64,000 nucleotides of DNA from Lysinibacillus fusiformis (GTDB lineage: Bacteria > Bacillota > Bacilli > Bacillales_A > Planococcaceae). The DNA lies in the NCBI RefSeq assembly GCF_016925635.1, contig NZ_CP070490.1:1-64000 (forward strand), written 5' to 3'. The notes below the pieces were generated by a model. It did no database searches. It worked only from the letters and a program-made list of their open reading frames with translations, and was not told the origin of the DNA. Below are positions 7,857 through 17,913 of this stretch, in pieces; within the stretch, counting starts at the first letter, position 1; each line of letters opens with the position of its first letter. The position numbers and the translations under genes were made by a program.

Positions 7857-9488
7857 TTAATGACGAATGCCTAAAATAGAATCTGCAATGTTGACTGCAT
7901 GGTCTCCTATACGCTCTAGATTGCTAACGATATCCATATAAACAATTCCTGCCGCTCCACTACATTCATTCGTATTTAATCGTGCAATATGCTTTTGACG
8001 CAGTTTATCTTCCATATCATCTATCAAGCTTTCTAGCTCTGTTACTTCTTGAGCTAAACTTAAGCTTGCCGTATCCAATGCTTCTATACTTTTACGTACC
8101 GCCTCTATGGCTAAACTAAACATACCAATTAAATCTTGTCGTGCTGATTTACTTAAGCTTACCTCATGATGATCCTTGTATTGTAAAAGCTCTAATATAT
8201 TTTCAAAGTGATCTCCAATTCGCTCAAAGTCTCTTACATTTGTTAGTAAGCTATGATGTCTCACTGAGTCTGCACGAGAAAGAGGCTGCTTAGACACCAT
8301 TACTAAATAATCAGTAATTTCATTGTCTAGATGATTAAGGCCGACTTCTAGCTGTAGCACCGTTGGGATATGTTCCGCCTCTCCTGATTTCATATATAAA
8401 AAGGTTTCTTCCAACCCACGCAATGCATGTTCACCCATTCGCAATACCTCTTCTTTAGCTTGACCAAGCGCAATGGCAGGAGAGGCATCGATGAATGAAG
8501 GATCTAAATGCTTTGTTGTTACATTAATATTGCCATCATGTCCTGGTAGTAACTTCGTAACCAATGCTGCGAGTCCAGCAATAAATGGTAGTTGGATCAT
8601 CATATTAAACACATTGAATGAGCCATGAGCAATGGCAATTTGCATGCGAGGCTCTAAATGAAATACCCCACTGATCCACTGTACATATTGCATAAACGGT
8701 GTAAACAATAACATGAAAATGATCGTTCCAATGACATTAAATAGCACATGAGCCGCTGCTGCGCGCTTAGCGTAAATAGAAGCACCAAGAGAAGCTAAAA
8801 CAGCTGTAATGGTCGTGCCAATATTTTCACCGAATAAAATTGGTAAAGCACTATTTAAACCAATTAACTGTTCAGCATATAAACCTTGCAGCACCCCAAC
8901 CGTTGCGGTAGAGCTTTGCACAAGTAAGGTGAAAATGGTTCCTAAAAATATGCCTAATATCGGTTGATTACTTAGGTGAAGCGTTAACGATGCAAAATCT
9001 GCAAGCTGATGTAACGCCTGCATACTAGCACTCATCAACTCTAGTCCTAAAAATAAACCGCCAAAGCCAAACAGAATTTGACCAATATGTTGATATGTTG
9101 CTTTCTTTAAGAAAAATAAACAGCCTGCACCAATTGCCAATAAAGGGTAAAAATAGAGTCCAATATTAATACCAATAATAAATGCTGTTATGGTAGTACC
9201 GATATTTGCCCCCATGATGACACCAATTGCTTGACGCAATGTTAAAAAACCAGCACTCACTAACCCTACAGTTATGACTGTTGTGGCAGAACTTGATTGT
9301 ATGCAAATCGTTACAAATATCCCTACCAGGACACCCATAATCGGGTTTGTAGTAAAGCGATTTAACCATTCACGCAACCGATCATCCGCTGATTTTTGAA
9401 GCCCGTCTCCCATGAATTTAATGGAAAATAAAAAGACCCCTAACCCACCTAAAAACTGAAAGAGTATGCTTTGCCAATCTATTGTCAA
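7857..9488 (-). CDS. Na+/phosphate cotransporter with C-terminal PhoU-like domain
   Basis: Sodium-coupled phosphate carrier of the NptA/YqeW (PF02690) family. The N-terminal 320 residues contain two related membrane repeats with the paired QSSSATT and QSSTATVGVLQ motifs that mark these transporters, plus GANIGTT and GENIGTT repeats. The last ~190 residues form a PhoU-like helical domain (two FERIGDH/LERIGDH helices). TTG at 9503 is open but its AGGAA is too close; TTG at 9488 lies 9 nt after GGAG, so I use it, giving 543 aa. No B. subtilis gene occupies this slot between yqgC and yqgB, so it is an insertion into the backbone. A TTTACA/TTAACA pair upstream suggests phosphate control. Confidence 0.88.
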   Translation of the reverse strand: MTIDWQSILFQFLGGLGVFLFSIKFMGDGLQKSADDRLREWLNRFTTNPIMGVLVGIFVTICIQSSSATTVITVGLVSAGFLTLRQAIGVIMGANIGTTITAFIIGINIGLYFYPLLAIGAGCLFFLKKATYQHIGQILFGFGGLFLGLELMSASMQALHQLADFASLTLHLSNQPILGIFLGTIFTLLVQSSTATVGVLQGLYAEQLIGLNSALPILFGENIGTTITAVLASLGASIYAKRAAAAHVLFNVIGTIIFMLLFTPFMQYVQWISGVFHLEPRMQIAIAHGSFNVFNMMIQLPFIAGLAALVTKLLPGHDGNINVTTKHLDPSFIDASPAIALGQAKEEVLRMGEHALRGLEETFLYMKSGEAEHIPTVLQLEVGLNHLDNEITDYLVMVSKQPLSRADSVRHHSLLTNVRDFERIGDHFENILELLQYKDHHEVSLSKSARQDLIGMFSLAIEAVRKSIEALDTASLSLAQEVTELESLIDDMEDKLRQKHIARLNTNECSGAAGIVYMDIVSNLERIGDHAVNIADSILGIRH

Positions 9489-9569
9489 TTGTTTTCGCTC
9501 CAATTCCTACATCTCTACTACTCTAGTTCTAATCATTAAATGATTCCAAACAAAAAGTAAAGAATTCCT

Positions 9570-9602
9570 TTAACTTCTTTACATAATGTTAACATTTTAA
9601 CA
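9570..9602. promoter_or_regulatory. Candidate PhoP box between the Na/Pi transporter and yqgB
   Basis: TTTACA (9578-9583) and TTAACA (9589-9594) are 11 bp apart on the plus strand, followed by a third TTAACA (9597-9602) at 8 bp. The 11-bp pair fits the PhoP box spacing. It lies about 90-110 bp upstream of the transporter start. Confidence 0.4.
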
Positions 9603-9682
9603 TCAAGACCCTCCTCATTTATACTTCTTTCATATCTTGTCTTCTTTGAACATGTTAAAATATCGATTGGAGGAGATATAGC

Positions 9683-10201
9683 ATGAAACACTCACAGCTT
9701 TTTATCGATAGTCTCATACATCCTAAAAAACTAGCAGCCTATCGTTTATTACCTATTGGAAAGGTTATTCAATATACTTTTCTACTTATTACCATTGTGT
9801 CCGTATTCTCTTTAGGTCGCTTTGCAGCAGGTATGTCTGTCGATACATTTGATATGGATAGTTTAACTGGTTTAACAGATTACATAGAGGGCATTAAATG
9901 GCTTTTATACCCATTCACCTTCCTAATGCTTTTCGTCGTGACAACAATGCTTATTTTTGCACAAATTGCCCTTTATGCTTTAGCAGGTTTATTTATCTTG
10001 AAAGCGATGAAGCGTCGAGGTGAATATCGCCACATCTGGAGAACAACTACTTTTGCTATCACTTGGGCAACGTTACTATCGATGCTAGCAGACTATTTGC
10101 CCGTTAACAGTACTGTTATCACTGTACTCTCTTTATTTTTAACCATTTCTCTATTAATTGTGGCCTTTACAAAATATCCAAAACAACCAAATATAAAATA
10201 A
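9683..10201 (+). CDS. yqgB: DUF1189 membrane protein (YqgB family)
   Basis: A 172-aa integral membrane protein of unknown function. Four hydrophobic segments are visible (about 28-48, 75-100, 118-135 and 140-162). The family-typical N-terminus MKHSQLFIDSLIHPKKLAAYR suggests a cytosolic start before TM1. ATG follows GGAGGAG at 8 nt. It is divergent from the Na/Pi gene and begins the yqgB-yqfZ-ispG-yqfW run known from B. subtilis. A terminator-like stem directly follows and includes the next gene's ribosome site. Confidence 0.82.
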   Translation: MKHSQLFIDSLIHPKKLAAYRLLPIGKVIQYTFLLITIVSVFSLGRFAAGMSVDTFDMDSLTGLTDYIEGIKWLLYPFTFLMLFVVTTMLIFAQIALYALAGLFILKAMKRRGEYRHIWRTTTFAITWATLLSMLADYLPVNSTVITVLSLFLTISLLIVAFTKYPKQPNIK

Positions 10202-10210
10202 TGTGCATGA

Positions 10211-10256
10211 ATCCCCTCTCTTCTCAATATAGTGTAGAAAAGGAGGGGATTTTTTG
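10211..10256 (+). promoter_or_regulatory. Terminator-like stem whose 3' arm is the yqfZ ribosome site
   Basis: ATCCCCTC (10211-10218) pairs with GAGGGGAT (10243-10250), with further pairing of TCTTCT to AGAAAA, and a T6 tract follows. The 3' arm contains AGGAGGGG, the Shine-Dalgarno of the TTG-started gene at 10254. The same element can therefore terminate transcription or mask the next gene's start. Confidence 0.6.
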
Positions 10257-10598
10257 CGCGCATTCATCTTAACAACTATCATCATCGTAATTGCCTTTGT
10301 CGTCAAAGTAGATTTAACAGAAGGGTCCATCCCGCTTGCGGCTTTATCCACAAAGAGCTCAGAAAATGGACTTTGTGAAAAACAGCGTGAGCCAAATTAT
10401 ATTACCGTACAAACGATTGAAGGAGATACCGTCCATAGTTTATTTGCCCTACACCCTGCAAAAGTTCCCATGACCTTTCCAGAACGCTTACAACTTTTTT
10501 ACAACTTAAACCCACACTTACAATTACAAGCACTAGTTCCAGGTGAAAATATCAAGCTCCCTCTCTCGTTTGAGCTTGAAAACAATTGCGGAAAATGA
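10254..10598 (+). CDS. yqfZ: YqfZ-like LysM-type anchored protein
   Basis: A 114-aa protein with an N-terminal hydrophobic segment (about 4-20), so anchored or secreted. A C-terminal LysM-like module (about 48-105) contains ITVQTIEGDTVHSLFALH, YNLNPHL and LVPGENIKLP. LysM modules bind peptidoglycan. TTG is the start: it follows AGGAGGGG at 5 nt and there is no better in-frame codon. Position directly before ispG equals that of B. subtilis yqfZ. Two Cys (in NGLCEKQ and near the C-terminus, NNCGK) could form a disulfide. Function is unknown; expression may be limited by the stem that includes its ribosome site. Confidence 0.72.
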   Translation: MRAFILTTIIIVIAFVVKVDLTEGSIPLAALSTKSSENGLCEKQREPNYITVQTIEGDTVHSLFALHPAKVPMTFPERLQLFYNLNPHLQLQALVPGENIKLPLSFELENNCGK

Positions 10599-10694
10599 AA
10601 AGTTAGCGTTTCTTCCTTGTCCTTATTTTCTTACACTGCTAAAATAAATGACAGTGACGGCTGAAAATAGTGGCCCGAAAAGGAGAGAAAGTTA

Positions 10695-11810
10695 ATGAGT
10701 GAAATTTGTCACCGTTCAAATACGCGTCCGGTGCGTGTCGGTAACTTAACAATTGGTGGTAGTAATGAATTATTCATTCAAAGTATGTGTACAACCAAAA
10801 CACATGATGTAGAAGCAACAGTTGCAGAAATTCTGCGTCTTGAGGAAGCGGGCTGTCAAATTGTTCGTGTTGCTGTACCAGATGAACGTGCAGCGGATGC
10901 GATTGCCGAAATCAAAAAACGTATTCATATTCCATTAGTAGCTGATATTCATTTTGATTATAGATTAGCATTAAAAGCCATTGAAAATGGTATCGATAAA
11001 GTACGTATTAATCCAGGTAATATTGGTCGTAAAGAAAAAGTGGAAGCTGTTGTCAATGCAGCCAAAGCGAAAGGTATACCCATTCGTATTGGTGTAAATG
11101 CCGGTTCATTAGAGCGTCATATTTTAGAAAAATACGGCTACCCTACAGCTGATGGTATGGTTGAATCTGCACTACACCATATTAAAATTTTGGAAGACTT
11201 GGACTTCCACGATATTATCGTGTCAATGAAGGCATCTGATGTTAATCTTGCTATTGAAGCCTATGAAAAAGCGGCTAAAGCCTTTAATTATCCGCTCCAT
11301 TTAGGAATTACAGAGTCAGGGACATTATTTGCGGGTACTGTTAAATCAGCAGCAGGTCTTGGAGCCATCCTCTCAAAAGGCATTGGGAACACATTACGTA
11401 TCTCCCTTTCTGCTGACCCTGTAGAAGAGATCAAAGTAGCACGAGAACTATTAAAATCATTTGGCCTCGCTTCTAATATGGCCACCCTGATTTCTTGTCC
11501 AACATGTGGACGCATTGAAATTGATTTAATTTCTATCGCAAATGAAGTAGAGGAATATATTTCAAAATTAAGTGTACCTTTAAAAGTAGCTGTTCTAGGC
11601 TGTGCAGTAAACGGTCCTGGGGAAGCACGAGAAGCAGATATCGGTATCGCCGGTGCTCGTGGTGAAGGCTTACTATTTATGAAGGGGAAAACAGTTCGTA
11701 AAGTGCCAGAAGAAACAATGGTGGAAGAACTGAAGAAAGAAATTGATAAATTAGCAGCAGAAATGGAAGAAAAACGTGCAGCGGAAGAAGCACAAAAAGC
11801 GAATGCCTAA
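10695..11810 (+). CDS. ispG: 4-hydroxy-3-methylbut-2-en-1-yl diphosphate synthase (flavodoxin)
   Basis: Penultimate step of the MEP isoprenoid pathway: reduces methylerythritol cyclodiphosphate to HMBPP with a [4Fe-4S] cluster. The 371-aa protein has the TIM-barrel N-terminal half ([37 protein letters not shown]) and the cluster domain. Cluster ligands are visible: Cys268 and Cys271 in SCPTCGR, Cys303 in GCAVNGPGE, with Glu310 the fourth ligand. ATG follows AAAAGGAGA. The Ala/Glu/Lys-rich tail (about 350-371) is extra but harmless-looking. The partner enzyme ispH lies at 57.3 kb in this same window. Confidence 0.97.
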   Translation: MSEICHRSNTRPVRVGNLTIGGSNELFIQSMCTTKTHDVEATVAEILRLEEAGCQIVRVAVPDERAADAIAEIKKRIHIPLVADIHFDYRLALKAIENGIDKVRINPGNIGRKEKVEAVVNAAKAKGIPIRIGVNAGSLERHILEKYGYPTADGMVESALHHIKILEDLDFHDIIVSMKASDVNLAIEAYEKAAKAFNYPLHLGITESGTLFAGTVKSAAGLGAILSKGIGNTLRISLSADPVEEIKVARELLKSFGLASNMATLISCPTCGRIEIDLISIANEVEEYISKLSVPLKVAVLGCAVNGPGEAREADIGIAGARGEGLLFMKGKTVRKVPEETMVEELKKEIDKLAAEMEEKRAAEEAQKANA

Positions 11811-11822
11811 GGAGGTGCTAGC

Positions 11823-12395
11823 ATGAAAAAGCCCCGCTTTGGTATTGATATTGATGGGACTGTGACATGTCCAAGTACACTCATTCCACATATTAATAAA
11901 CAATACAATGTAAATATTACGCTGGACGATGTTTGTGAATATGATTTTTTATCTGCCTTTCCACACCCTATTGACCGAAGTGCCTTTAATACTTGGTTTA
12001 AGGAAAATGAGCCTTATATGTACGAAGTCTCTGAGGTGGCAAAAGATGCAAGAAATATTTTAACCGCTTGGAAAAATAATTTTGAGCTGTATTATATTTC
12101 TGCACGAGGTGAAAATGTTGCAGACATCACGGTCAATTGGTTTCATACGCAAGCTATACCATACGATCATATTGAGCTTCTCGGCAGCCATGATAAACTA
12201 GCTGCTGCTAAAAAACATCATGTAGAAGCTTTCTTTGAGGATAAGCACGATAATGCGGTGATGCTGGCAGAGGAATTAAAAATACCTGTTGTGTTATTTG
12301 ATACACCATATAATCGTCTTGCTGTTCCTAATAATGTTGTAAGGGTCTATAACTGGCAGGAAGCGAATCAATTTATTACACAATTTTTTAAATAA
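11823..12395 (+). CDS. yqfW: HAD-type 5'-nucleotidase family protein (YqfW)
   Basis: Cytosolic phosphatase of the NT5C-type HAD branch, probably acting on nucleotides, though the substrate is unproven. In the 190-aa product motif I reads FGIDIDGTVT (nucleophile Asp9, acid Asp11), motif II is the ISARG segment, and motif III/IV lies around K153-HHVEAFFEDKHDN. ATG is 8 nt after GGAGG and 11 bp beyond the ispG stop, so it is co-transcribed with ispG. B. subtilis also places yqfW close to ispG and zur. A strong bidirectional terminator follows. Confidence 0.85.
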   Translation: MKKPRFGIDIDGTVTCPSTLIPHINKQYNVNITLDDVCEYDFLSAFPHPIDRSAFNTWFKENEPYMYEVSEVAKDARNILTAWKNNFELYYISARGENVADITVNWFHTQAIPYDHIELLGSHDKLAAAKKHHVEAFFEDKHDNAVMLAEELKIPVVLFDTPYNRLAVPNNVVRVYNWQEANQFITQFFK

Positions 12396-12400
12396 GTAGA

Positions 12401-12450
12401 AGAGCTGTTGGCAAGGTTGGATGAAAACTTCACCTTGTCAACAGCTCTTT
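12401..12450. terminator. Convergent terminator between yqfW and the receptor gene
   Basis: AGAGCTGTTGGCAAGGT pairs with ACCTTGTCAACAGCTCT with a single G-U, giving a 17-bp stem that serves both strands. Confidence 0.85.
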
Positions 12451-12454
12451 CCAT

Positions 12455-14542
12455 TTAATATTGAAATTTAGCTAGCGCTCCCTGTAAAGAGTCCGTCATA
12501 GCTGCCAATTGCTGGGCTTTACGATTGATGTCATGAACCGCTAAATTTTGCTGTTCCATCGTTGCCAATAGCTCCTCTGTTCCTGCTGAGGATTGCTGGC
12601 TGACAGCCGTCATATTTTCCACTGCACGCACAACTTCCTGCGTCTCCCTTTGAATGACACTAGAGGCAGCTGTCACATTATCAATTTGCGCTACTGTATC
12701 GACTATATGGCGTAAAATCGCATCAAGTGCCTGTTTATTGGCATCAATATACTGTGTGTTGGTTTGCACAGCTAAGACAACACTTTGCATAGCATCACTG
12801 GCCTTAGCCGCTTCCCTGACAACCATATCAATAATTAAGGCAATTTGGCTTGTTGACTTGGCTGATTCTTCTGCAAGCTTTCGTACTTCCTCTGCTACTA
12901 TAGAGAAGCCCTTGCCATGCTCACCTGCACGAGCCGCTTCTATCGCCGCATTCAGTGCTAATAAATCCGTTTGACCTGCGATAGCATTAATGACTTGTAA
13001 AATACGATTAATTTCTGTTGATTGGTCACTGAGCTGTTGGACAACCGTAGCTGTCAGTGACACTTTTTCAGACATTGCCTCCATCCCTTGAATGGACTGC
13101 TCTGCATGAACCAACCCTTGTTTAGATGACGCTGTTGTTAGCTGAGAATCCTGTAGCATTTCCTCAATTGCCATTTGAATCGCTTGCAGTTTCTGCTCAA
13201 CCTCCTGTGTGACCCCCAATGTGGTAGACGCTTGTTCGGCTTGTAAGGTAGCACCTGTCGCCAGCTCACTTGTTGTCGTCAACACCTGTTCGATACTGAT
13301 GCTCATATCATTGGTAGAAGAACGTAATTCACCGCTGTATACATTCACCTGATTGGAAATATGTGTAGCCGCTTGTAACAGCTCGCGCATATTGTCTGTC
13401 ATATGATTCATGGCATGTGCAAGCTCACCAATTTCATCCTTCGAACGAATCTGTAACGGCTCCACGGCTAAATTTCCTGCAGCAATGGTTTTGACCTGTT
13501 CCACTGTCTGAACCACTGGTTTTACGATCTTTTGAGCTATCCAAGTAATGGCTACAACTAACACAATAATACCAATAATGGCCAGTAGTATTGACAGCCA
13601 CATCGCTTCACTTGCGGCTGCCATTACCTCATCGGAAGGAATAATTACCTGCAATGCCCACGGTGTCGCTGTTTGACCAATTTGAATAGGTGAAATCGCA
13701 ATAAAGGAAGGTTTTTGTAAATAAGATGAATAATCCTCTACTATATAGGATTTGCCCTGTTCAACGGCAGTCAAAATTTCATCTGAATTTTTATATTTTG
13801 CCGTTTCAGCTACCGGCCTATTGACATAATCAGGAGAGGGATGGGAAACAAACATCCCTTTATGTGACACAATGGCACTATACCCTGTATCATATAGGAC
13901 AATTTCATTATTAATAGCTACCAATGTTGCTAAGCTTATATCAACCCCAACAATACCAACGACCTTGCCATCTATTTGAATAGGAATAGCCGTAGAAGTC
14001 ATCAATACCTCTTGTCCATCAATTGGGTAAGAAAGCGGCTCTAAAATAACCTCTTGCTTCAGCGTTTTAGGTAATACATAATAATCACTTGTTTCATAGT
14101 CTTCAAGCGGAGCGACCGTCACATCATTGTTGCTACGTGCCCAATAGGGAAGGAAGCGACCTGATGCATCATGCCCCTCCATATTGGCAAAGTGAGCATC
14201 TTGTCCATCAAAGGCATTTGGCTCCCAAATCGTCCAAACCCCTAGAAAGGTGTTATTTTGTTCAAGTAATTGTTTGAACATGTCGTTTGCTAAATCACGA
14301 TCTCCCTTATGATTGGCTACCATCGTTTGGAGATTAGAGGCTAATGTCCTCGCTGTATCCATCGCATAATCAAGTTCCATCTGCATTTTATATGCACTTT
14401 CAGACGCACGCGATTGAGCAAGCTGTCGTGCATCATCCACTGCTAATGAATTAGTTTTTACAATATTGACACTTAAAATAATGATGAAAACAATCATCAT
14501 TGTAGATAATGTTGTCAGTAAGATTTTATGTAGTAATTTCAC
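12455..14542 (-). CDS. Methyl-accepting chemotaxis protein, dCache type, tandem copy A
   Basis: A 695-aa chemoreceptor with TM1 (about 7-29), a large extracellular dCache sensor (about 40-300; [32 protein letters not shown]), TM2 at about 311-337, HAMP, and a signalling domain with the tip [20 protein letters not shown]. Frames extend upstream to 14596, but GTG at 14542 lies 9 nt after AGGAG and lines up with the paralogue's N-terminus (VKLLHKIL against MNLLGKIL), so I use it. It is followed by its neighbour in the same orientation with 159 bp between; the two are close paralogues. Ligand unknown. Confidence 0.93.
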   Translation of the reverse strand: MKLLHKILLTTLSTMMIVFIIILSVNIVKTNSLAVDDARQLAQSRASESAYKMQMELDYAMDTARTLASNLQTMVANHKGDRDLANDMFKQLLEQNNTFLGVWTIWEPNAFDGQDAHFANMEGHDASGRFLPYWARSNNDVTVAPLEDYETSDYYVLPKTLKQEVILEPLSYPIDGQEVLMTSTAIPIQIDGKVVGIVGVDISLATLVAINNEIVLYDTGYSAIVSHKGMFVSHPSPDYVNRPVAETAKYKNSDEILTAVEQGKSYIVEDYSSYLQKPSFIAISPIQIGQTATPWALQVIIPSDEVMAAASEAMWLSILLAIIGIIVLVVAITWIAQKIVKPVVQTVEQVKTIAAGNLAVEPLQIRSKDEIGELAHAMNHMTDNMRELLQAATHISNQVNVYSGELRSSTNDMSISIEQVLTTTSELATGATLQAEQASTTLGVTQEVEQKLQAIQMAIEEMLQDSQLTTASSKQGLVHAEQSIQGMEAMSEKVSLTATVVQQLSDQSTEINRILQVINAIAGQTDLLALNAAIEAARAGEHGKGFSIVAEEVRKLAEESAKSTSQIALIIDMVVREAAKASDAMQSVVLAVQTNTQYIDANKQALDAILRHIVDTVAQIDNVTAASSVIQRETQEVVRAVENMTAVSQQSSAGTEELLATMEQQNLAVHDINRKAQQLAAMTDSLQGALAKFQY

Positions 14543-14701
14543 ATGTACCAGCTCCTGCCTATAGCAACTAAATAAATAATAGCATTTATGCACCAATAAA
14601 TAACTTAAAATTCAGAAAAATAATCCACATAGAAATCAACTTACAATATAGCCGCATGTTATCCCGTTGTACAAAAGATGACACGCAGCTACTGCTGTCC
14701 A

Positions 14702-16789
14702 TTAGTAATGGAATTTTGCTAGTGTTTGTTGTAAGGAGTTTGTCATGGCTGTTAAGCTTTCTGCCATACTTTGCAGCTCATGAACCGCGGTATTTTGCTG
14801 CTCCATCGTTGCTAATAGCTCCTCTGTTCCTGCTGAGGATTGTTCGCTAACGGCTGTCATATTTTCTACTGCTCGTACTACCTCTACTGTTTCCTTTTGA
14901 ATTAAATGAGAGGCAGTTGTCACTTCGTCAATTTGCGCTACTGTATCAACGATATGCTGTAAGATGGTATCAAGTGCTTGTTTATTGGCATCAAGATACT
15001 GTGTGTTGGTTTGCACAGCAGCCACGACATTTTGCATAGCATCGCTTGCTTTCACAGTCTCTTTCACAACTGTATCTATAATCGCTGCAATTTGACTTGT
15101 CGATTTGGCGGATCCCTCCGCAAGTTTGCGTACTTCCTCCGCTACGACAGAGAAGCCTTTCCCATGCTCACCTGCGCGAGCAGCCTCTATCGCCGCATTC
15201 AGTGCTAATAAATCCGTTTGACCTGCAATGGCATCGATTACTTGTAAAATACGATTAATTTCAGTCGATTGGTCACTGAGCTGCTGGACAACAGATGCTG
15301 TTAATGTGACTTGCTCCGCCATCGCCTCCATGCCTTGAATCGATTGTTCCGCATGAACCAGCCCTTGCTTGGATGCCTGCGTTGTCTGCTGAGAGCGATG
15401 CGTCATTTCTTTAATTGCCACTTGAATAGCTTGCAATTTCTGCTCAACCTCTTGCGTTACGCCTAATGTTAGGGCTGCTTGCTCGGCTTGTAAGGTTGCT
15501 CCTGTTGCCAACTCACCTGTTGTTGTTAGCACTTGGTCGATACTAACACTCATATTAGTTGTAGAGGACATGAGTCGATCACTATAGGCACTCGCCTGAT
15601 TTGAAATTTGCGTCGCTTCTTGAATCAATGTTCGTGTATTACTTGTCATGATATTGACAGCCTTTGCTAAATGGCCAAGCTCGTCCTTGCTATCCTCTGC
15701 TAATGGTTCCACTGCTAAATTTCCATCTGCTACTGCTTGTACTTGTGCCACTGCCAATACAATAGGTCGAACAATTCGGCGAATAAGCCATGTTAACACG
15801 ATTAAAAGATAAATCATACCAGCAACACCTATGATAACCATTGTCCATGTTAGCTTTGTTGTTTGTGCTAATACTTCTTGAGTCGGTACTGTGACCAGCA
15901 ATGACCACGGTGTCTCAGTTTTCCCAATGTGAATGGGAGCAGTGACAATATAGCTATCCTCTTGTAAATAGCTTGAAAAATCCTGGATAACGGAAGACTT
16001 GCCCTGCTGAATGGCTGTTTGGATCTCTTTTATATATGTATAGTGTTCTTGCTCAGCAAGTGGCATTGTCACATAATCATTGTTTGGATGTGTCACAAAC
16101 ATGCCATTATTCGAGATAATCGAGCCATAGCCATTATCAAATAATTTTACTTGTTGGCTTAGTTGAGCTAATGCTTCTAAACTCATATCCACGGCCACGA
16201 TGCCTTTAAATTCATTGTCAATCGTAACAGGCACAATGATGGACGTTAATAGCACATCCTTACCAGCGACAGGATAAACAAATGGTTCCAAAATCATTTC
16301 CTGCCCTTTTTGTTTCGGTAAAAGATAAAAATCAGACGTATCATAATCTACAATAGGAGAATGAACGATCCTATCGCCATCGCGCGTCCAGAATGGAACA
16401 TAGCGTCCTGTTGTATCATGTCTATCTGTATTGACGTATATTTCATCTTGCCCGTCAAAGGCATTAGGCTCCCATACAGACCAAACACCCATAAATTGCT
16501 CATTATTATTCAAAATACGTTGGAACATAGCATCTGTTAAAGCACGATCAGCCTTTTGTTCTTCCACCATTGTCGTTAAATTGGCTGCAAGCGTACGTGC
16601 TGTATCCATTGCATAATCCAGCTGAATTTGAATCTGATAGGCATTATCAGATGTTTCTGCCTGTGCCATTTTTTGAGCTGTTTCTATCGTTAAATTTTTT
16701 GTTTGATAAATATTCACAGCTGTTATAACTGCAAATACGACAAATACCGTTCCAATGACAGTGGCAAGTATTTTTCCCAATAAATTCAT
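14702..16789 (-). CDS. Methyl-accepting chemotaxis protein, dCache type, tandem copy B
   Basis: A 695-aa receptor with the same layout as copy A: TM1 (about 6-28), dCache (about 40-300; [31 protein letters not shown]), TM2 (about 310-335), HAMP and a signalling domain with [23 protein letters not shown] at 16798 abuts GGGGG and cannot be used well; ATG at 16789 has 9-nt spacing. The signalling halves of A and B are nearly identical while the sensor domains differ more, as expected if the two diverged in ligand range after tandem duplication. Confidence 0.93.
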   Translation of the reverse strand: MNLLGKILATVIGTVFVVFAVITAVNIYQTKNLTIETAQKMAQAETSDNAYQIQIQLDYAMDTARTLAANLTTMVEEQKADRALTDAMFQRILNNNEQFMGVWSVWEPNAFDGQDEIYVNTDRHDTTGRYVPFWTRDGDRIVHSPIVDYDTSDFYLLPKQKGQEMILEPFVYPVAGKDVLLTSIIVPVTIDNEFKGIVAVDMSLEALAQLSQQVKLFDNGYGSIISNNGMFVTHPNNDYVTMPLAEQEHYTYIKEIQTAIQQGKSSVIQDFSSYLQEDSYIVTAPIHIGKTETPWSLLVTVPTQEVLAQTTKLTWTMVIIGVAGMIYLLIVLTWLIRRIVRPIVLAVAQVQAVADGNLAVEPLAEDSKDELGHLAKAVNIMTSNTRTLIQEATQISNQASAYSDRLMSSTTNMSVSIDQVLTTTGELATGATLQAEQAALTLGVTQEVEQKLQAIQVAIKEMTHRSQQTTQASKQGLVHAEQSIQGMEAMAEQVTLTASVVQQLSDQSTEINRILQVIDAIAGQTDLLALNAAIEAARAGEHGKGFSVVAEEVRKLAEGSAKSTSQIAAIIDTVVKETVKASDAMQNVVAAVQTNTQYLDANKQALDTILQHIVDTVAQIDEVTTASHLIQKETVEVVRAVENMTAVSEQSSAGTEELLATMEQQNTAVHELQSMAESLTAMTNSLQQTLAKFHY

Positions 16790-16907
16790 ATGTATCATCC
16801 CCCTTTAGATAGAAAGTAATAGAGAAGTAACCAATTAAGCTAATTATAGCATTAGTTACTATGAGTAAAGTATCTAAATCGGAGGGATATATGTCTTTTT
16901 TATAGAT

Positions 16908-16933
16908 AAAAACTCCTGTTTCCAGGAGTTTTT
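16908..16933 (-). terminator. Terminator after the 42-aa ORF
   Basis: AAAAACTCCTG pairs with CAGGAGTTTTT around a short loop, with T-rich ends on both strands. It lies 13 bp downstream of the small minus-strand ORF. Confidence 0.75.
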
Positions 16934-16946
16934 ACAGTACAGCTCA

Positions 16947-17075
16947 CTATATGTCAAGTATGCCTCGTAGCCAACGCTCCACAAAGTTTTCAAACGTAAT
17001 ACCATAATTATCATAAACAGCATGATAAACAAAATATGTTCCTAATCGATCAAGCATTTCATCATTAATTTTCAT
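16947..17075 (-). CDS. Predicted 42-aa small protein
   Basis: A very short ORF beginning MKINDEMLDRLGTYF and ending WLRGILDI. It is acidic, aromatic-rich (Tyr14, Phe15, Tyr18, Tyr22, Tyr25) and not membrane-like. ATG at 17075 lies about 10 nt after GGGAG, and a clean terminator follows the stop, so it has the full layout of a gene. I do not recognise it. It sits alone between the chemoreceptor pair and a lipoprotein gene. Confidence 0.55.
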   Translation of the reverse strand: MKINDEMLDRLGTYFVYHAVYDNYGITFENFVERWLRGILDI

Positions 17076-17264
17076 CACACACCGCTCCCATTCGCTTGAA
17101 ATTTTACTAAATTTTCAGACTTCTATTCTTCCCAAATGCCGAACAATCAAGTGGAGGTCGCATCGTTGCAAAACCGTCACAATCTGCCGCCTTCATGCCC
17201 TTTCTTCGTATTTTTCTTTTCGTTAAGATAGTAATAACAACTTACTAGACTGGAGGGACTACTT

Positions 17265-17759
17265 GTGAAATGGATGACAAAAGTAGCTTGTATCACATGC
17301 ATCTGCGCACTACTTTCTGGCTGTGGTAATCGATTATCAGAAATTAAAGATGCTGCTTCAGGCATCAATTCAGCTGCTAATTCCGCAGCTAGTGCAGTTA
17401 GTCGAGATGTCCATGTAATACGTGCTCTAGACATTAACTATAAAGATACATCGTTTACGGTTAATGACCTATTTAAAACTATTTTACGTGACATACGCTG
17501 GGATTATGACCTTGAAAAAAATGAGCTACATGTGAGAGGTACTTGGCAGTCTCCACTATTTTCTGATCAGGCATGGAGTGAAGAGATGAAAGAAAAGCTT
17601 GCTGAATCAGGCTTTGTAACTGTTACCTGTAAAATAATTGATGACAAAATTGATAGCCAGCACACGAACGTAACGCTTACATATAATGAAGAAGTTCTCT
17701 TACAAAAAAATGGTGAGGAAGCACTCCATCACCTCTATGATACTTATTTACTTCCGTAA
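17265..17759 (+). CDS. Hypothetical lipoprotein (164 aa)
   Basis: Starts with GTG, 7 nt after GGAGGG, and has a clear lipoprotein signal ending LLSGC, so Cys20 would be lipidated and the protein held on the outer face of the membrane. The segment 25-46 (KDAASGINSAANSAASAV) is a low-complexity linker. The remaining ~115 residues look like a small folded domain with alternating strands (NELHVRGTWQ, GFVTVTCKIIDDKID, NVTLTYNEEVL). No family recognised. Single gene, closed by its own terminator. Confidence 0.75.
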   Translation: MKWMTKVACITCICALLSGCGNRLSEIKDAASGINSAANSAASAVSRDVHVIRALDINYKDTSFTVNDLFKTILRDIRWDYDLEKNELHVRGTWQSPLFSDQAWSEEMKEKLAESGFVTVTCKIIDDKIDSQHTNVTLTYNEEVLLQKNGEEALHHLYDTYLLP

Positions 17760-17765
17760 ACCTAG

Positions 17766-17809
17766 TAACGTCTCTACCATTTAATCCTGGTAGAAACGTT
17801 TTTTTTTTT
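17766..17809 (+). terminator. Terminator of the lipoprotein gene
   Basis: AACGTCTCTACCA pairs with TGGTAGAAACGTT (one mismatch), followed by more than ten T. Confidence 0.9.
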
Positions 17810-17850
17810 GCAAAGAAATTTTATAATTTCGAAATATTAGAGGCTATCAT

Positions 17851-17901
17851 TTGAATAAACTAAAACCATCACGTTATAATCAAAGTATCACGTGATGGTT
17901 T
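17851..17901 (+). promoter_or_regulatory. Promoter with MerR-style palindromic operator
   Basis: TTGAAT (17851-17856) and TATAAT (17875-17880) are 18 bp apart. A perfect 12-bp inverted repeat, AAACCATCACGT (17863-17874) and ACGTGATGGTTT (17890-17901), flanks the -10. MerR proteins act on long-spacer promoters through dyads, so this is likely the autoregulatory operator of the adjacent MerR gene and of the co-directional exporter gene. Confidence 0.75.
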
Positions 17902-17913
17902 GGAGGTGTTTGC

